Origin: Alkalihalobacillus sp. YIM B00296
Lineage (GTDB): Bacteria; Bacillota; Bacilli; Bacillales; Fictibacillaceae
Length of the DNA: 64,000 nt
Assembly: GCF_020179385.1 (NCBI RefSeq)
Contig: NZ_JAIBLJ010000008.1
Span: forward strand, 23,774 to 87,773
Direction: 5' to 3'
Below, one piece after another: positions 17,228 through 25,019 of the stretch. Position 1 is the stretch's first letter, and every line of letters starts with the position of its first letter. The translations under genes were made by a program, and so were the position numbers. A model generated the notes under the pieces. The model made no database searches and had not been told where the DNA came from. It saw nothing but the letters and a program-made list of their open reading frames with translations.

Positions 17228-18028
17228 ATGACAATTTCGCGTAAAAAAGTTGATTCATTAGTTGGATTATCCATCAAGGTCAATATTGGAGGACCAGAAT
17301 CACGTGATGGACATCTATTAGGTGCTACAGATGAGTATTTAGCTCTTCTGCATAAGGATGTTGTCGTTTATTACCAATTGTGCCATTTGAAAAGTGTTTC
17401 AATCAATTCTGCAAAGCTTTCTAAACGATCACATAAAAAACATTTCATCGATGATTGCACGTTAGAGGAGCTTCTTAAAAAGTTGAAGCATCACAAGGTG
17501 AAAATTAACCGAGGTGGACCAGAAAGCGTTGAAGGTGTGTTGAGTGAAATTCACAAAGATCACATCGAACTTACAGTAGGCGATAAAATCTTGTTCATCA
17601 CAATCCATCACATCAAGAGTGTCAGCAAGGTTGATAAAAAGTCATCTGGAAAAAAATCTTCAGGCAAGAAATCAGACGGCAAGAAATCAGACGGTAAAAA
17701 GTCTTCAGGAAAGAAATCAGATGGTAAAAAATCAGATGGTAAAAAATCCGATGGTAAGAAAAAGTCTTCTGGGAAGAAAGATCACAAGTCATCTTGGAAG
17801 TCTTCAGGTAAACACTCTTCCGGCAAACACTCTTCCGGTAAATGCGACATTTCAGATGCAATGAAGAAAGCTCGCAGACATGGAAACGACAAATATATGT
17901 GGAACGATCCATACGGATCATCTGGAAAAAGTTCTTCATCAGGAAAGAGATCACATGACAAGAAATTCAAAAAATCCAGAAAATCATCTTTAACTAGCTT
18001 GGAGCGTAAAGGCTGGGTCAAGCTTTAA
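17228..18028 (+). CDS. cotB: CotB-like spore coat protein with CotG-like Lys/Ser repeat tail
   Basis: The 266-residue protein has two CotB-type modules: residues 13-60 (GGPES at 21-25, VYYQLCHLKSVS) and 88-134 (GGPES at 96-100, ITIHHIKSVS). Residues 137-205 are a low-complexity stretch with about eight copies of the 5-residue units SSGKK/SDGKK, then KHSSGKHSSGK. The tail (206-266) is basic with more Ser/Lys. In B. subtilis CotB and CotG are outer-coat proteins whose Ser-rich repeats are phosphorylated by CotH; this one protein joins features of both. cotH lies 4.3 kb downstream on the other strand. Start ATG follows TAGGAGGAAA. Confidence 0.85.
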   Translation: MTISRKKVDSLVGLSIKVNIGGPESRDGHLLGATDEYLALLHKDVVVYYQLCHLKSVSINSAKLSKRSHKKHFIDDCTLEELLKKLKHHKVKINRGGPESVEGVLSEIHKDHIELTVGDKILFITIHHIKSVSKVDKKSSGKKSSGKKSDGKKSDGKKSSGKKSDGKKSDGKKSDGKKKSSGKKDHKSSWKSSGKHSSGKHSSGKCDISDAMKKARRHGNDKYMWNDPYGSSGKSSSSGKRSHDKKFKKSRKSSLTSLERKGWVKL

Positions 18029-18077
18029 TCTTGAACCGGCTTCTTCACCTTAAGAACGAGTACAAGTCAAACCCAGT

Positions 18078-18134
18078 ACCAGGGTAAACATAGCTCAGCC
18101 AAGAATAAGCTTGGCTTTGCAAAGTTTCCCTGGT
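18078..18134. other. Long segmented hairpin between coat gene and next operon
   Basis: ACCAGGG and AAAC pair with GTTT and CCCTGGT, and inside AGCCAAG pairs with CTTGGCT. No T-run follows, so it may stabilise the coat mRNA 3' end or act as a weak terminator. Confidence 0.5.
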
Positions 18135-18184
18135 CAATAAATGAATAAATGCATTCAACATGAAAATGGAAGGAGGAGATAAGG

Positions 18185-18391
18185 ATGCTCGTTACATTGT
18201 TCATACTTTTCACAGGTTGGATCCTCTATCTATTGATGAAACCGATTGAAGAAACAGACCTCCCAGTATATATGTCAGAAAATGATCCACCACAAGTCGA
18301 AATTGCCTCCTTACATCATGAAAGAAAGGTCAATGAGGTTGTAGATGTCTCGTTGGAAAATGACAAAAACGAGGCGAGGGGATGTGAATGA
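18185..18391 (+). CDS. Small single-helix membrane protein
   Basis: The 68-residue protein has one N-terminal transmembrane helix (about 2-20, LVTLFILFTGWILYLLM) and an acidic, soluble tail. It has an excellent site, AAGGAGGAGAT, 6 bases before ATG. Its last codons overlap the transporter start by 8 bases, so the two are translationally coupled. I do not recognise it; a small partner of the transporter is an inference from coupling. Confidence 0.65.
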   Translation: MLVTLFILFTGWILYLLMKPIEETDLPVYMSENDPPQVEIASLHHERKVNEVVDVSLENDKNEARGCE

Positions 18392-19742
18392 CCAAATGAT
18401 CTTACTACCGCTTATCATCTTTGCACTGACTATTTTCGTGATGATCTGGAAGCCCTTTCGGATCAATGAAACGATTCCTACGACAATCGGGGCCTCCCTT
18501 TTTCTTTTATTTGGCATCGTACCGCTGTCAGACCTGCTTTCCATATTCAATATCGTCAGCGGTGCAGCCATCACGATCCTTTCCTCAATTGTCATGTCAA
18601 TCATCTTAGAAAGCCTGGGCTTCTTTAATTGGGTTGCGTATAATCTTGTCAACCGGGCAAAACAATCAGGGCTCAAGCTTTTCATATATACGGCGGCACT
18701 CTGTTTTGCGATGACCCTTTTTTTCAATAATGATGGCAGCATTCTTATTACGACCCCTATCATCATCAAAACCGTCAACATGCTCAATTTGAAAAACAAT
18801 CAAAAAATAGCCTATCTCTTGCCTGGAGCGCTGATCGCCACTGCAGCAAGTGCACCGATCGCTGTCAGTAACATTGCAAACTTGATTGCTTTGAAAATCG
18901 TTGGTCTTGACATCAACAGCTACGTTACACTGATGTTCGTCCCGTCCATGATCGGAATTGGAGTGATCACACTTCTTTTATACTTGTATTTCAAAAAAGA
19001 CATCCCCAAAAAGCTTCCAAATTTGAAATTGCATATGAAAAACTACGAAGTCAATAACCGATCTCTGCCGCATCCTTTATCGATTCATACCACCTCACCT
19101 CAAGTCGATTGGGGACTGTTCAAAATATGTATGATCATCATCGTGGCGACACGCGCTGGGTTTTTCTTGTTGACGCCCTTCGGGATTTCCTTAGAATGGA
19201 TTGCGATAATTGGTGCAGCAGCTTTGATTGCAGTACGATGGTTCAAATCAAAGGTAGGCGTGAAAGACGTTGTCAAAAAGACTCCTTGGCATATTCTCTT
19301 ATTTGCATTCAGCATGTACATTCTCGTATATGGCCTGCAAAACATCGGGCTGACCGATATATTGATCCAGCAGCTTTCTGATGTCGTTAAACAAGATCGT
19401 CTGTCTGCCATTTTTACGATGGGTGGTTTACTGACTGTCCTTTCGAATACCTTCAACAATTTACCAGCCGTCATGATCGGTACACTGACTTTGACCGAAA
19501 TGGACTTAGACGCACATACACTCCAGGTAGCGTATCTTGCGAATATCATCGGCAGTGATATCGGAGCACTTCTGACACCTGTAGGGACATTAGCGACATT
19601 ACTCTGGATGTTCATCTTACGTGAGCATAAAATCCATATTAGCTGGAAGCAGTATACGAAGATTGCATTCATAGTGATTCCTTTAGGGTTGATCATCAGT
19701 CTATTAAGCTTGTATCTGTGGACAAACTGGATTTTCGGGTAG
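18384..19742 (+). CDS. ArsB/NhaD-family ion transporter
   Basis: From GTG 18384 this is about 452 residues with 10-12 transmembrane helices. It shows ion-transporter-superfamily features: FFNNDGSILITTPI in the first half and NTFNNLPAVMIGTLT with GSDIGALLTPVGTLATLLWM in the second half, the inverted-repeat signature of ArsB/NhaD/CitM carriers. Arsenite, sodium or an organic anion are all possible; no arsR or arsC lies nearby. The frame extends further upstream, but GAGGCGAGG precedes the GTG and an ATG at 18396 is an alternative. It sits within a coat gene cluster, which is unusual for an ars gene. Confidence 0.8.
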   Translation: MNDQMILLPLIIFALTIFVMIWKPFRINETIPTTIGASLFLLFGIVPLSDLLSIFNIVSGAAITILSSIVMSIILESLGFFNWVAYNLVNRAKQSGLKLFIYTAALCFAMTLFFNNDGSILITTPIIIKTVNMLNLKNNQKIAYLLPGALIATAASAPIAVSNIANLIALKIVGLDINSYVTLMFVPSMIGIGVITLLLYLYFKKDIPKKLPNLKLHMKNYEVNNRSLPHPLSIHTTSPQVDWGLFKICMIIIVATRAGFFLLTPFGISLEWIAIIGAAALIAVRWFKSKVGVKDVVKKTPWHILLFAFSMYILVYGLQNIGLTDILIQQLSDVVKQDRLSAIFTMGGLLTVLSNTFNNLPAVMIGTLTLTEMDLDAHTLQVAYLANIIGSDIGALLTPVGTLATLLWMFILREHKIHISWKQYTKIAFIVIPLGLIISLLSLYLWTNWIFG

Positions 19743-19768
19743 ATTCTGTGACACTTGACTAAAAGGTC

Positions 19769-19801
19769 GGTATCTCTGCCTGAAAGAATGGCAGAGGTAT
19801 C
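19769..19801. other. 12-bp hairpin after the transporter gene
   Basis: GGTATCTCTGCC pairs with GGCAGAGGTATC (two wobbles) around a 9-base loop. There is no clear T-run, and the next gene's ribosome site follows within 30 bases, so it could be a weak terminator or an intercistronic stem. Confidence 0.5.
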
Positions 19802-19828
19802 AAATTCATTTAAAGGAGGAGGATCATC

Positions 19829-20497
19829 TTGAATAAATATCAACGCTACATTGGTGAAAGAGTCGAATTAACCTTAAGCGGCAAAAATCGTATAAAAGGA
19901 ATCCTGATCGATACGGGATCGAACATCGTAGTCATATATGATGGAAAGGACTATCTCTACGTCCCATTGGTCCATGTCCAAAACCTGCATTTCAATTGCG
20001 AGGATGAAGAACCGATCCCAGAGCCGACAGAATTTCCGATGTGGAGTGAGGAAGAAGATACGATATCACTTCGTAAAATCCTGAACAATTCGAAAGGGAT
20101 TTTCACAGAAATTTTCGTGACGAGCAACCAATCGATCCATGGCTATGTCGTGAATGTCATGAATGATTACTTTACGTTTTTCTCACCGGTCCACAAGACA
20201 CTCTATATTCCTCTGCAGCACTTAAAATGGTTGATCCCATATAATCATCAGCACAGGCCTTATTCATTAGGCAGCACCGAACTTCCTCTGACCCCTTCCA
20301 ATGTCCCGTCATCACGTACTTTGGAAGAACAATGCAAAAAGCACGTCGGGAAAGTCGCCGTTTTTGATATGGGTATGCATCCATATAAAATCGGAAAACT
20401 TGTCAATATCGAGGATGGTCAGTTGGAGATTATCGTTGCAAGGAATCAAACGATCTACCTCAATATTCAACACATTAAGACGGTACAATTTCCATAG
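19829..20497 (+). CDS. Coat-associated protein with three CotB-type modules
   Basis: The 222-residue protein consists of three repeats of the small beta module seen in CotB: residues 4-53 (ending LYVPLVHVQNL), 72-132 (LYIPLQHLKWL) and 164-222 (IYLNIQHIKTVQF). The modules are joined by acidic and Pro-rich linkers. It resembles DUF2642-type spore proteins. No Ser/Lys repeat is present. Position between the CotB-like gene and cotH supports a coat role. The start ATG (via TTG-free reading) follows AAAGGAGGAGGATC, one of the strongest sites in the window. Confidence 0.7.
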   Translation: MNKYQRYIGERVELTLSGKNRIKGILIDTGSNIVVIYDGKDYLYVPLVHVQNLHFNCEDEEPIPEPTEFPMWSEEEDTISLRKILNNSKGIFTEIFVTSNQSIHGYVVNVMNDYFTFFSPVHKTLYIPLQHLKWLIPYNHQHRPYSLGSTELPLTPSNVPSSRTLEEQCKKHVGKVAVFDMGMHPYKIGKLVNIEDGQLEIIVARNQTIYLNIQHIKTVQFP

Positions 20498-20505
20498 TCC
20501 ATAAA

Positions 20506-20547
20506 AACTTTTCTACAGGTGGATGTAAGCCATGATGTAGAAAAGTT
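20506..20547. promoter_or_regulatory. Perfect 12-bp hairpin in the mgtE leader
   Basis: AACTTTTCTACA pairs perfectly with TGTAGAAAAGTT around an 18-base loop. It lies 68 bases before mgtE and 8 after the previous stop. There is no downstream T-run on the + strand. It is far too short for an M-box; role unknown. Confidence 0.5.
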
Positions 20548-20615
20548 ACATATAAAAGGCAATAATAGAGAGTATAGGTTCAAACTACTCTTTTGAAGAA
20601 TGGGTGTGATGACAG

Positions 20616-21974
20616 ATGTCCATGGTCATGACCGAAAATGAATTGACACTCGCGATCATCCAAACATTGAAGGATGGAAAGAAGAATGCTTTTCAGGAGA
20701 TTATGGAGGAGTTGCAACCATATGATATGGCACAGCAATTCATCCATCTACCTCCAAAGCATCGTAATAAATTCCTGTTGTTCCTCTCGATCCAACAGTT
20801 GACGGAACTGATCCAGGATCTTGATAAAGAATACCAGCTTGAGGTTCTGCACAAGCTGGGGATTGAAAAATCTACGCAGGTACTTGATTTGATGGAAAAT
20901 GATGATCTTGCGATGTTGCTGATCGATCTTGATCCTAGCAAGATTGAAGAGCTGCTATCGGAAATGAAGGATGAAGAATCCGAGGTTGTTCAGAATCTGA
21001 TGAACTATCCGCCTGAGACGGCAGGAAGGATCATGAACAACCGGTATGTTTGGATCCCCAAACAATATTCGGTCCGTGAATCAGTCGATAAATTGAAACA
21101 TTTTGCTGAACTGGCTGAATACCTGAACTATCTATATGTCATTGATAAGGGCAAGAAGCTTGTTGGTGTCGTCTCCTATAAAGATCTGTTATTGGCGGAT
21201 CTCTATGACAAGATTGAAGATATCATGTACAGCCGTGTTGTGAAAGTGGATGTACATACGGATCAGGAAGAGGTTGCGAAATTCATCAGCCGTTATGACT
21301 TTGTCACCATTCCTGTGGTTGAAGAGGATGATAAATTGGTCGGAGTCGTGACTGTCGATGATATTATCGATGTCGTCATCCGAGAAGCGAATGAAGATAT
21401 TGAAAAGTTGTCTGCCTCTGGTAAAGCGATCGACTTTAACACCAGGCCTATAGTTGCAGCGTATCGGCGCTTGCCATGGTTGATTTTGCTCTTATTCATC
21501 GGATTGATTTCCGGAAGTATCATCAGCGGTTTCGAAGCAACATTGGAACAAGTTGTTGCACTGACTTTTTTCATGCCGATGATTGCCGGAATGACAGGAA
21601 ACACAGGAACGCAATCACTTGCCGTAGTAGTAAGGGGGCTTGTTTCAGAGGATCTGAACATTCGGGAGGTCATTAAACTGATTTTCCGGGAATTATGGGT
21701 GGGCATGCTCATTGGTATCACATGTGGAATACTGATTTCGATCATCGCATACATTTGGCGTGGAAATCTTACTTTAGGCGTGGTGGTCGGAAGCTCATTG
21801 CTGTTGACGTTGATTATCGGGACACTGGCAGGTACGATCATCCCTTTGATTTTATACAAACTGAAGGTAGATCCGGCTGTTGCTTCCGGACCGTTGATCA
21901 CAACGATCAATGATATCTTGTCGCTTTTGATCTATTTCGGGATTGCAACTGCATTCATAACAAGGCTATCTTGA
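20616..21974 (+). CDS. mgtE: MgtE-family magnesium channel
   Basis: The 452-residue protein has the full MgtE layout: N-terminal superhelical Mg-sensing domain (about 1-130), two CBS domains (about 138-260, with VVSYKDLL and VVTVDDIIDVV), a plug helix, and five transmembrane helices carrying PMIAGMTGNTGTQS and the C-terminal DILSLLIYFGIA. MgtE is a Mg2+-gated Mg2+ channel. It is followed by a strong terminator; the leader has one hairpin but no recognised riboswitch. Confidence 0.96.
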   Translation: MSMVMTENELTLAIIQTLKDGKKNAFQEIMEELQPYDMAQQFIHLPPKHRNKFLLFLSIQQLTELIQDLDKEYQLEVLHKLGIEKSTQVLDLMENDDLAMLLIDLDPSKIEELLSEMKDEESEVVQNLMNYPPETAGRIMNNRYVWIPKQYSVRESVDKLKHFAELAEYLNYLYVIDKGKKLVGVVSYKDLLLADLYDKIEDIMYSRVVKVDVHTDQEEVAKFISRYDFVTIPVVEEDDKLVGVVTVDDIIDVVIREANEDIEKLSASGKAIDFNTRPIVAAYRRLPWLILLLFIGLISGSIISGFEATLEQVVALTFFMPMIAGMTGNTGTQSLAVVVRGLVSEDLNIREVIKLIFRELWVGMLIGITCGILISIIAYIWRGNLTLGVVVGSSLLLTLIIGTLAGTIIPLILYKLKVDPAVASGPLITTINDILSLLIYFGIATAFITRLS

Positions 21975-22012
21975 TTTTTAAAAGGGTGATCGAAAAGCCT
22001 TTTTAAGGAGAA

Positions 22013-22048
22013 AACCCAGGAAGAAATAGTGATTCTTCCTGGGTTTTT
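22013..22048 (+). terminator. Terminator of mgtE
   Basis: AACCCAGGAAG pairs with CTTCCTGGGTT around an 11-base loop, with A-run before and T-run after. Confidence 0.88.
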
Positions 22049-22115
22049 CTTGTTCTGAAGATCGGTTTGTTCTGTTGGTTCAGTCTATACAGTTGCTTAT
22101 AGTTGTGCAAAAATT

Positions 22116-22235
22116 ATAGAGGACACCTATTCTGCTATTCGTGATAAACAGGGGTTTTTAATAGAGGACATTTGTCCGCTATCCGGAGTAAAAACCGCTG
22201 ATTTTTTTCAGCAAATAAGGTCTCCTGTGTCCGCT
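22116..22235. repeat. Composite phrase repeat, ATAGAGGACA family, copy 1
   Basis: ATAGAGGACA occurs at 22116 and 22161, each followed by a TnnTCCGCTAT-type phrase. The block also holds GTGATAAACAGGGG and GCAAATAAGG and ends with CTGTGTCCGCT, a partial inverse of the opening. A homologous block lies at 50493-50627, also next to a boundary-repeat fragment. Confidence 0.7.
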
Positions 22236-22258
22236 AAAGTTTTGCGGATCACAAACAG

Positions 22259-22314
22259 CCTCCTCGTCGGACTTCCAGTGACCTTCGTGGCTGAACAGGG
22301 CGATTGCGCTTTTG
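22259..22314 (-). repeat. Truncated copy of the GCGC-boundary repeat
   Basis: CCTCCTCGTCGGACTTCCAG and TGACCTTCGTGG...CAGGGCGATTGCGCTTTT is the reverse complement of the first 55 bases of the fuller copy at 27203-27370. It ends two bases before the cotH stop codon and may serve as its 3' structure. Confidence 0.7.
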
Positions 22315-22315
22315 T

Positions 22316-23401
22316 TTAAATTAAATCGGAAAGGTGGTTTCGTAAATAGCGGTTACGTTCTTTAATATAGCCTAAAATGAATTCTGGTTCGCTGTAAAAT
22401 TGCTTCACGGTTCCCTTCAGGTGAGGATCTTTCTTTATATGAGGTTCGATCTGTCGGTACATTTTGCGTATGTTCTTTCCAAGATATTCAGGGGTGAACT
22501 GGTTCTGAAGTATTTTTTTAAGAATCAGGAAGTATTGACCCCTGAATGACGAAACATCGAGAAGCCGCGCCGTCAAGGTGTTATAACCCTGGATCGGAAT
22601 GTAGTCGTAATCCATCTCCTCCCCGTGGATATCCCGTCCGAACGTAGCATCATAATCCCATGGGATGATTTCGAATAAACCGGTATCACTACGGCGGTAC
22701 AGCGCATAATTGTGGATGAACCCGTCGAAGTTCTGCGTACAGACGACGCCCGCGAGCCATCTTAAGTATTTATCCACATCCAAGTACCGGTGGATTTCCG
22801 TTTCAAAGTCTTTCTGGGATATCGTATTGATCTGATAAACGAAATTCGCCAACTTGGCTGTGTCCCGATCATCTCCCTCTTTACGGCTGTATCCTGACTC
22901 GAAGCGTTGTTTGATATCCTCAAGGACCGGACTCATCAAGGAGAAATTCGCATTATCATTTTCCGCATAAAAAATAGGACCCTTCGGTAAATTCCTGCTC
23001 TTTAATAAGTAGCGGTCAACAGATTCAAGCTGGAGGTAGATCCCCTGGAATTCACCATTGATCGTCAAAAGCACATGGTTAGACCTGGGGGATAGGACCC
23101 CGATTGAAGAAAAGAAATCAAGAGAGAGCTTGTTCCGCATCAGTGATTTATCGATGTACTCAGCATTCAGGTGGAGTTCCTTGATACCTGAAGTCACTTT
23201 TGGGAAAATGAACTGGTAGGACTTCTTGGTCATCTTGCGGATATGAGCTCCACGGTAAAGAAAATCGATATCATAGACGTTATCGCTGATCACCAATTCT
23301 GCCTCTACGGGATCCTCTGACCGGAAATCTTTTTTAAAGCGCTGATAAACATCATTATCAATGTAAATTTCGTAGCTTGACATGTCCTTATCGCTTCTCA
23401 T
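22316..23401 (-). CDS. cotH: Spore coat protein kinase CotH
   Basis: The 361-residue protein matches the CotH family in length and motifs: N-terminal EIYIDNDVYQRF, FLYRGAHIRKMTKKSY, LLTINGEFQGIYLQLE, and the catalytic region NFDGFIHNYALYR (D226) and EIIPWDYDATFG (D249, D251). CotH is an atypical kinase that phosphorylates serines in CotB and CotG and is needed for outer coat assembly. The CotB/CotG-like protein at 17228 and the repeat protein at 41792 are plausible substrates. AAGGAAG lies 7 bases before ATG 23401. About 290 bases without a gene separate it from the deacetylase. Confidence 0.93.
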   Translation of the reverse strand: MRSDKDMSSYEIYIDNDVYQRFKKDFRSEDPVEAELVISDNVYDIDFLYRGAHIRKMTKKSYQFIFPKVTSGIKELHLNAEYIDKSLMRNKLSLDFFSSIGVLSPRSNHVLLTINGEFQGIYLQLESVDRYLLKSRNLPKGPIFYAENDNANFSLMSPVLEDIKQRFESGYSRKEGDDRDTAKLANFVYQINTISQKDFETEIHRYLDVDKYLRWLAGVVCTQNFDGFIHNYALYRRSDTGLFEIIPWDYDATFGRDIHGEEMDYDYIPIQGYNTLTARLLDVSSFRGQYFLILKKILQNQFTPEYLGKNIRKMYRQIEPHIKKDPHLKGTVKQFYSEPEFILGYIKERNRYLRNHLSDLI

Positions 23402-23694
23402 CCAATCTTCCTTTACACTTTTCTACTCCTATCACTATATGAAAAAGGTGTGAATGCGTACCTGTTTATCAGTGGACACCAGATGGGGTATCGCCAACCA
23501 AGAACCGAAAAATCCTGATCAGGAGGAAATTGGAAAATGATGTTTTGTCGTAAACTTACGATACTCTTCGAATCCCTTTAAAAAATAATCTTCCTGAAAA
23601 CACTGGTGTCTGGTAGAATAAGGAAGGTTGTGGTTTCAATGAAACAAATAATCTGTTTTGGACGTTTAATAATGAAAACAAAGGTGAAAGAAAC

Positions 23695-24432
23695 ATGCAA
23701 ACGGCCCTGTTAACCGTCGCCATAGGATTGGTTCTTTTTCTACTCTATGGTATCCTTCCGACGGTCTTTTTACGAATATTTATAATAGGTATGGTAAAAA
23801 AAGGTGAAAATAGGCAGACACTGGCTTTGACGTTCGACGACGGTCCCCATCCGTTCTATACACCACGAGTATTGGATTTATTGAAAAAATACGATGTGAA
23901 AGCGACATTCTTTGTTGTTGCGGAAAAAGCTGTGAAGCATCATGAGCTTATCAAACGGATGCATCAGGAAGGGCATACAGTAGGGATCCATCACTATAAC
24001 CATACCAACAGCTGGTTTTTGACACCATTGGCGACAAAACGTGAGATCCATGAAAGCGCGAAAATCATCAGGAATCTCATCGGTGTAAGACCGTCTTTTT
24101 ATCGCCCACCATATGGACGGTTCAATGTGTTCACGATGTGGTTTGCGAGAGATTATTCGATCGTGCTTTGGTCTGCCATTTTTCAGGATTGGAAAAAGGG
24201 GCAGGATTCGATAAACTTAAAAGAGCGTCTTGTAGGACGACTTTCAGATGGTCAAATCTATCTTCTCCATGACGATGGGGAGAACAACGGGGCGGATTCA
24301 GATGCACCTGAACAAATGATCGAAGCTTTGAGAGGATTCCTTCCGTACCTTCGATCTAACGGGTTTCGTGGCGTTTCATTAGAGGAACACTTGAATATTC
24401 ACGTGACAAAAGAACAGAAGAGGTCTGTATGA
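23695..24432 (+). CDS. Membrane-anchored polysaccharide deacetylase
   Basis: The 245-residue NodB-domain protein (carbohydrate esterase 4) has an N-terminal membrane helix (about 4-33) and the motifs TFDDGPHP (D48, D49), HHYNHTN with metal-binding His, RPPYGRFN and LLHDDG. It removes acetyl groups from an extracellular sugar polymer, probably peptidoglycan or a lipid-linked sugar. Its stop overlaps the DedA start by ATGA, and a glycosyltransferase follows, so the operon may modify or move a glycolipid. Confidence 0.9.
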   Translation: MQTALLTVAIGLVLFLLYGILPTVFLRIFIIGMVKKGENRQTLALTFDDGPHPFYTPRVLDLLKKYDVKATFFVVAEKAVKHHELIKRMHQEGHTVGIHHYNHTNSWFLTPLATKREIHESAKIIRNLIGVRPSFYRPPYGRFNVFTMWFARDYSIVLWSAIFQDWKKGQDSINLKERLVGRLSDGQIYLLHDDGENNGADSDAPEQMIEALRGFLPYLRSNGFRGVSLEEHLNIHVTKEQKRSV

Positions 24433-25019
24433 ATATTGAGAACATGACAGCTGCTATTGAGAACTTTGGTTATTGGATTATTTTGTTAACACTATTTTGC
24501 GGTGTTGTCGGCATTCCAGCACCGGAAGAGACATTCCTGGTGTTGATTGGCATGCTCACCGCCCAGCATCACTTACTTTTAATTTGGACAGTGATCAGTG
24601 CTTTCAGCGGAAGCCTATCTGGAATGCTAGTAGCCTACATGGCCGGTCGTTTTCTCGGTATTCCATTTCTTAATAAATACGGCCGATATTTAAAAATAAC
24701 GCCTGAACATTGGGAGAAGGCAAGCACCCAATTCCGACGATATGGAACCTTGACCATTTTATTCGGATTGTTCATCCCGGGGGTAAGACAGCTTGCTCCA
24801 TATATTGCAGGTACAAGCCGTTACCCATTTCCAGTGTATGTCGCCTATTCGATCATCGGTAGTGCGCTTTGGGCGATCAGCTATATTTTTGTCGGTTTCT
24901 ATATTGGTGACCAAATCCCTATCCAATACTTGCCGTGGCTCGGAGTGGCAGCACTGGTGCTCTTCATAGGAGCGATTTTCATCAAGAAAAAGAGCTTGAA
25001 AGGAGGGAGCCGAGCATGA
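24429..25019 (+). CDS. DedA-family membrane protein
   Basis: The 196-residue protein has the DedA/VTT architecture: re-entrant helix with GIPAPEETFLVLIGM, GSLSGMLVAYMAGRFLG, and the motif FGLFIPGVRQLAPYIAG, plus C-terminal helices. DedA proteins act in lipid carrier or phospholipid flipping. It overlaps both neighbours by 4 bases (ATGA), firmly in one operon with the deacetylase and the glycosyltransferase; a role in handling their lipid-linked substrate is an inference. Confidence 0.9.
   Translation: MNIENMTAAIENFGYWIILLTLFCGVVGIPAPEETFLVLIGMLTAQHHLLLIWTVISAFSGSLSGMLVAYMAGRFLGIPFLNKYGRYLKITPEHWEKASTQFRRYGTLTILFGLFIPGVRQLAPYIAGTSRYPFPVYVAYSIIGSALWAISYIFVGFYIGDQIPIQYLPWLGVAALVLFIGAIFIKKKSLKGGSRA

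Noticed and set aside
17622..17954. Minus-strand 110-codon frame inside the coat repeat
   Set aside because: It is the antisense shadow of the Lys/Ser repeat and is explained by low-complexity codons.
19100..19843. 247-codon minus-strand frame under the transporter
   Set aside because: No ribosome site; composition is that of an antisense of membrane helices; the + strand gene is certain.
20498..20615. M-box magnesium riboswitch before mgtE
   Set aside because: The leader is too short and lacks the conserved M-box core; only one simple hairpin is present.
21293..21910. 205-codon minus-strand frame under mgtE
   Set aside because: Antisense shadow of a well-recognised gene.
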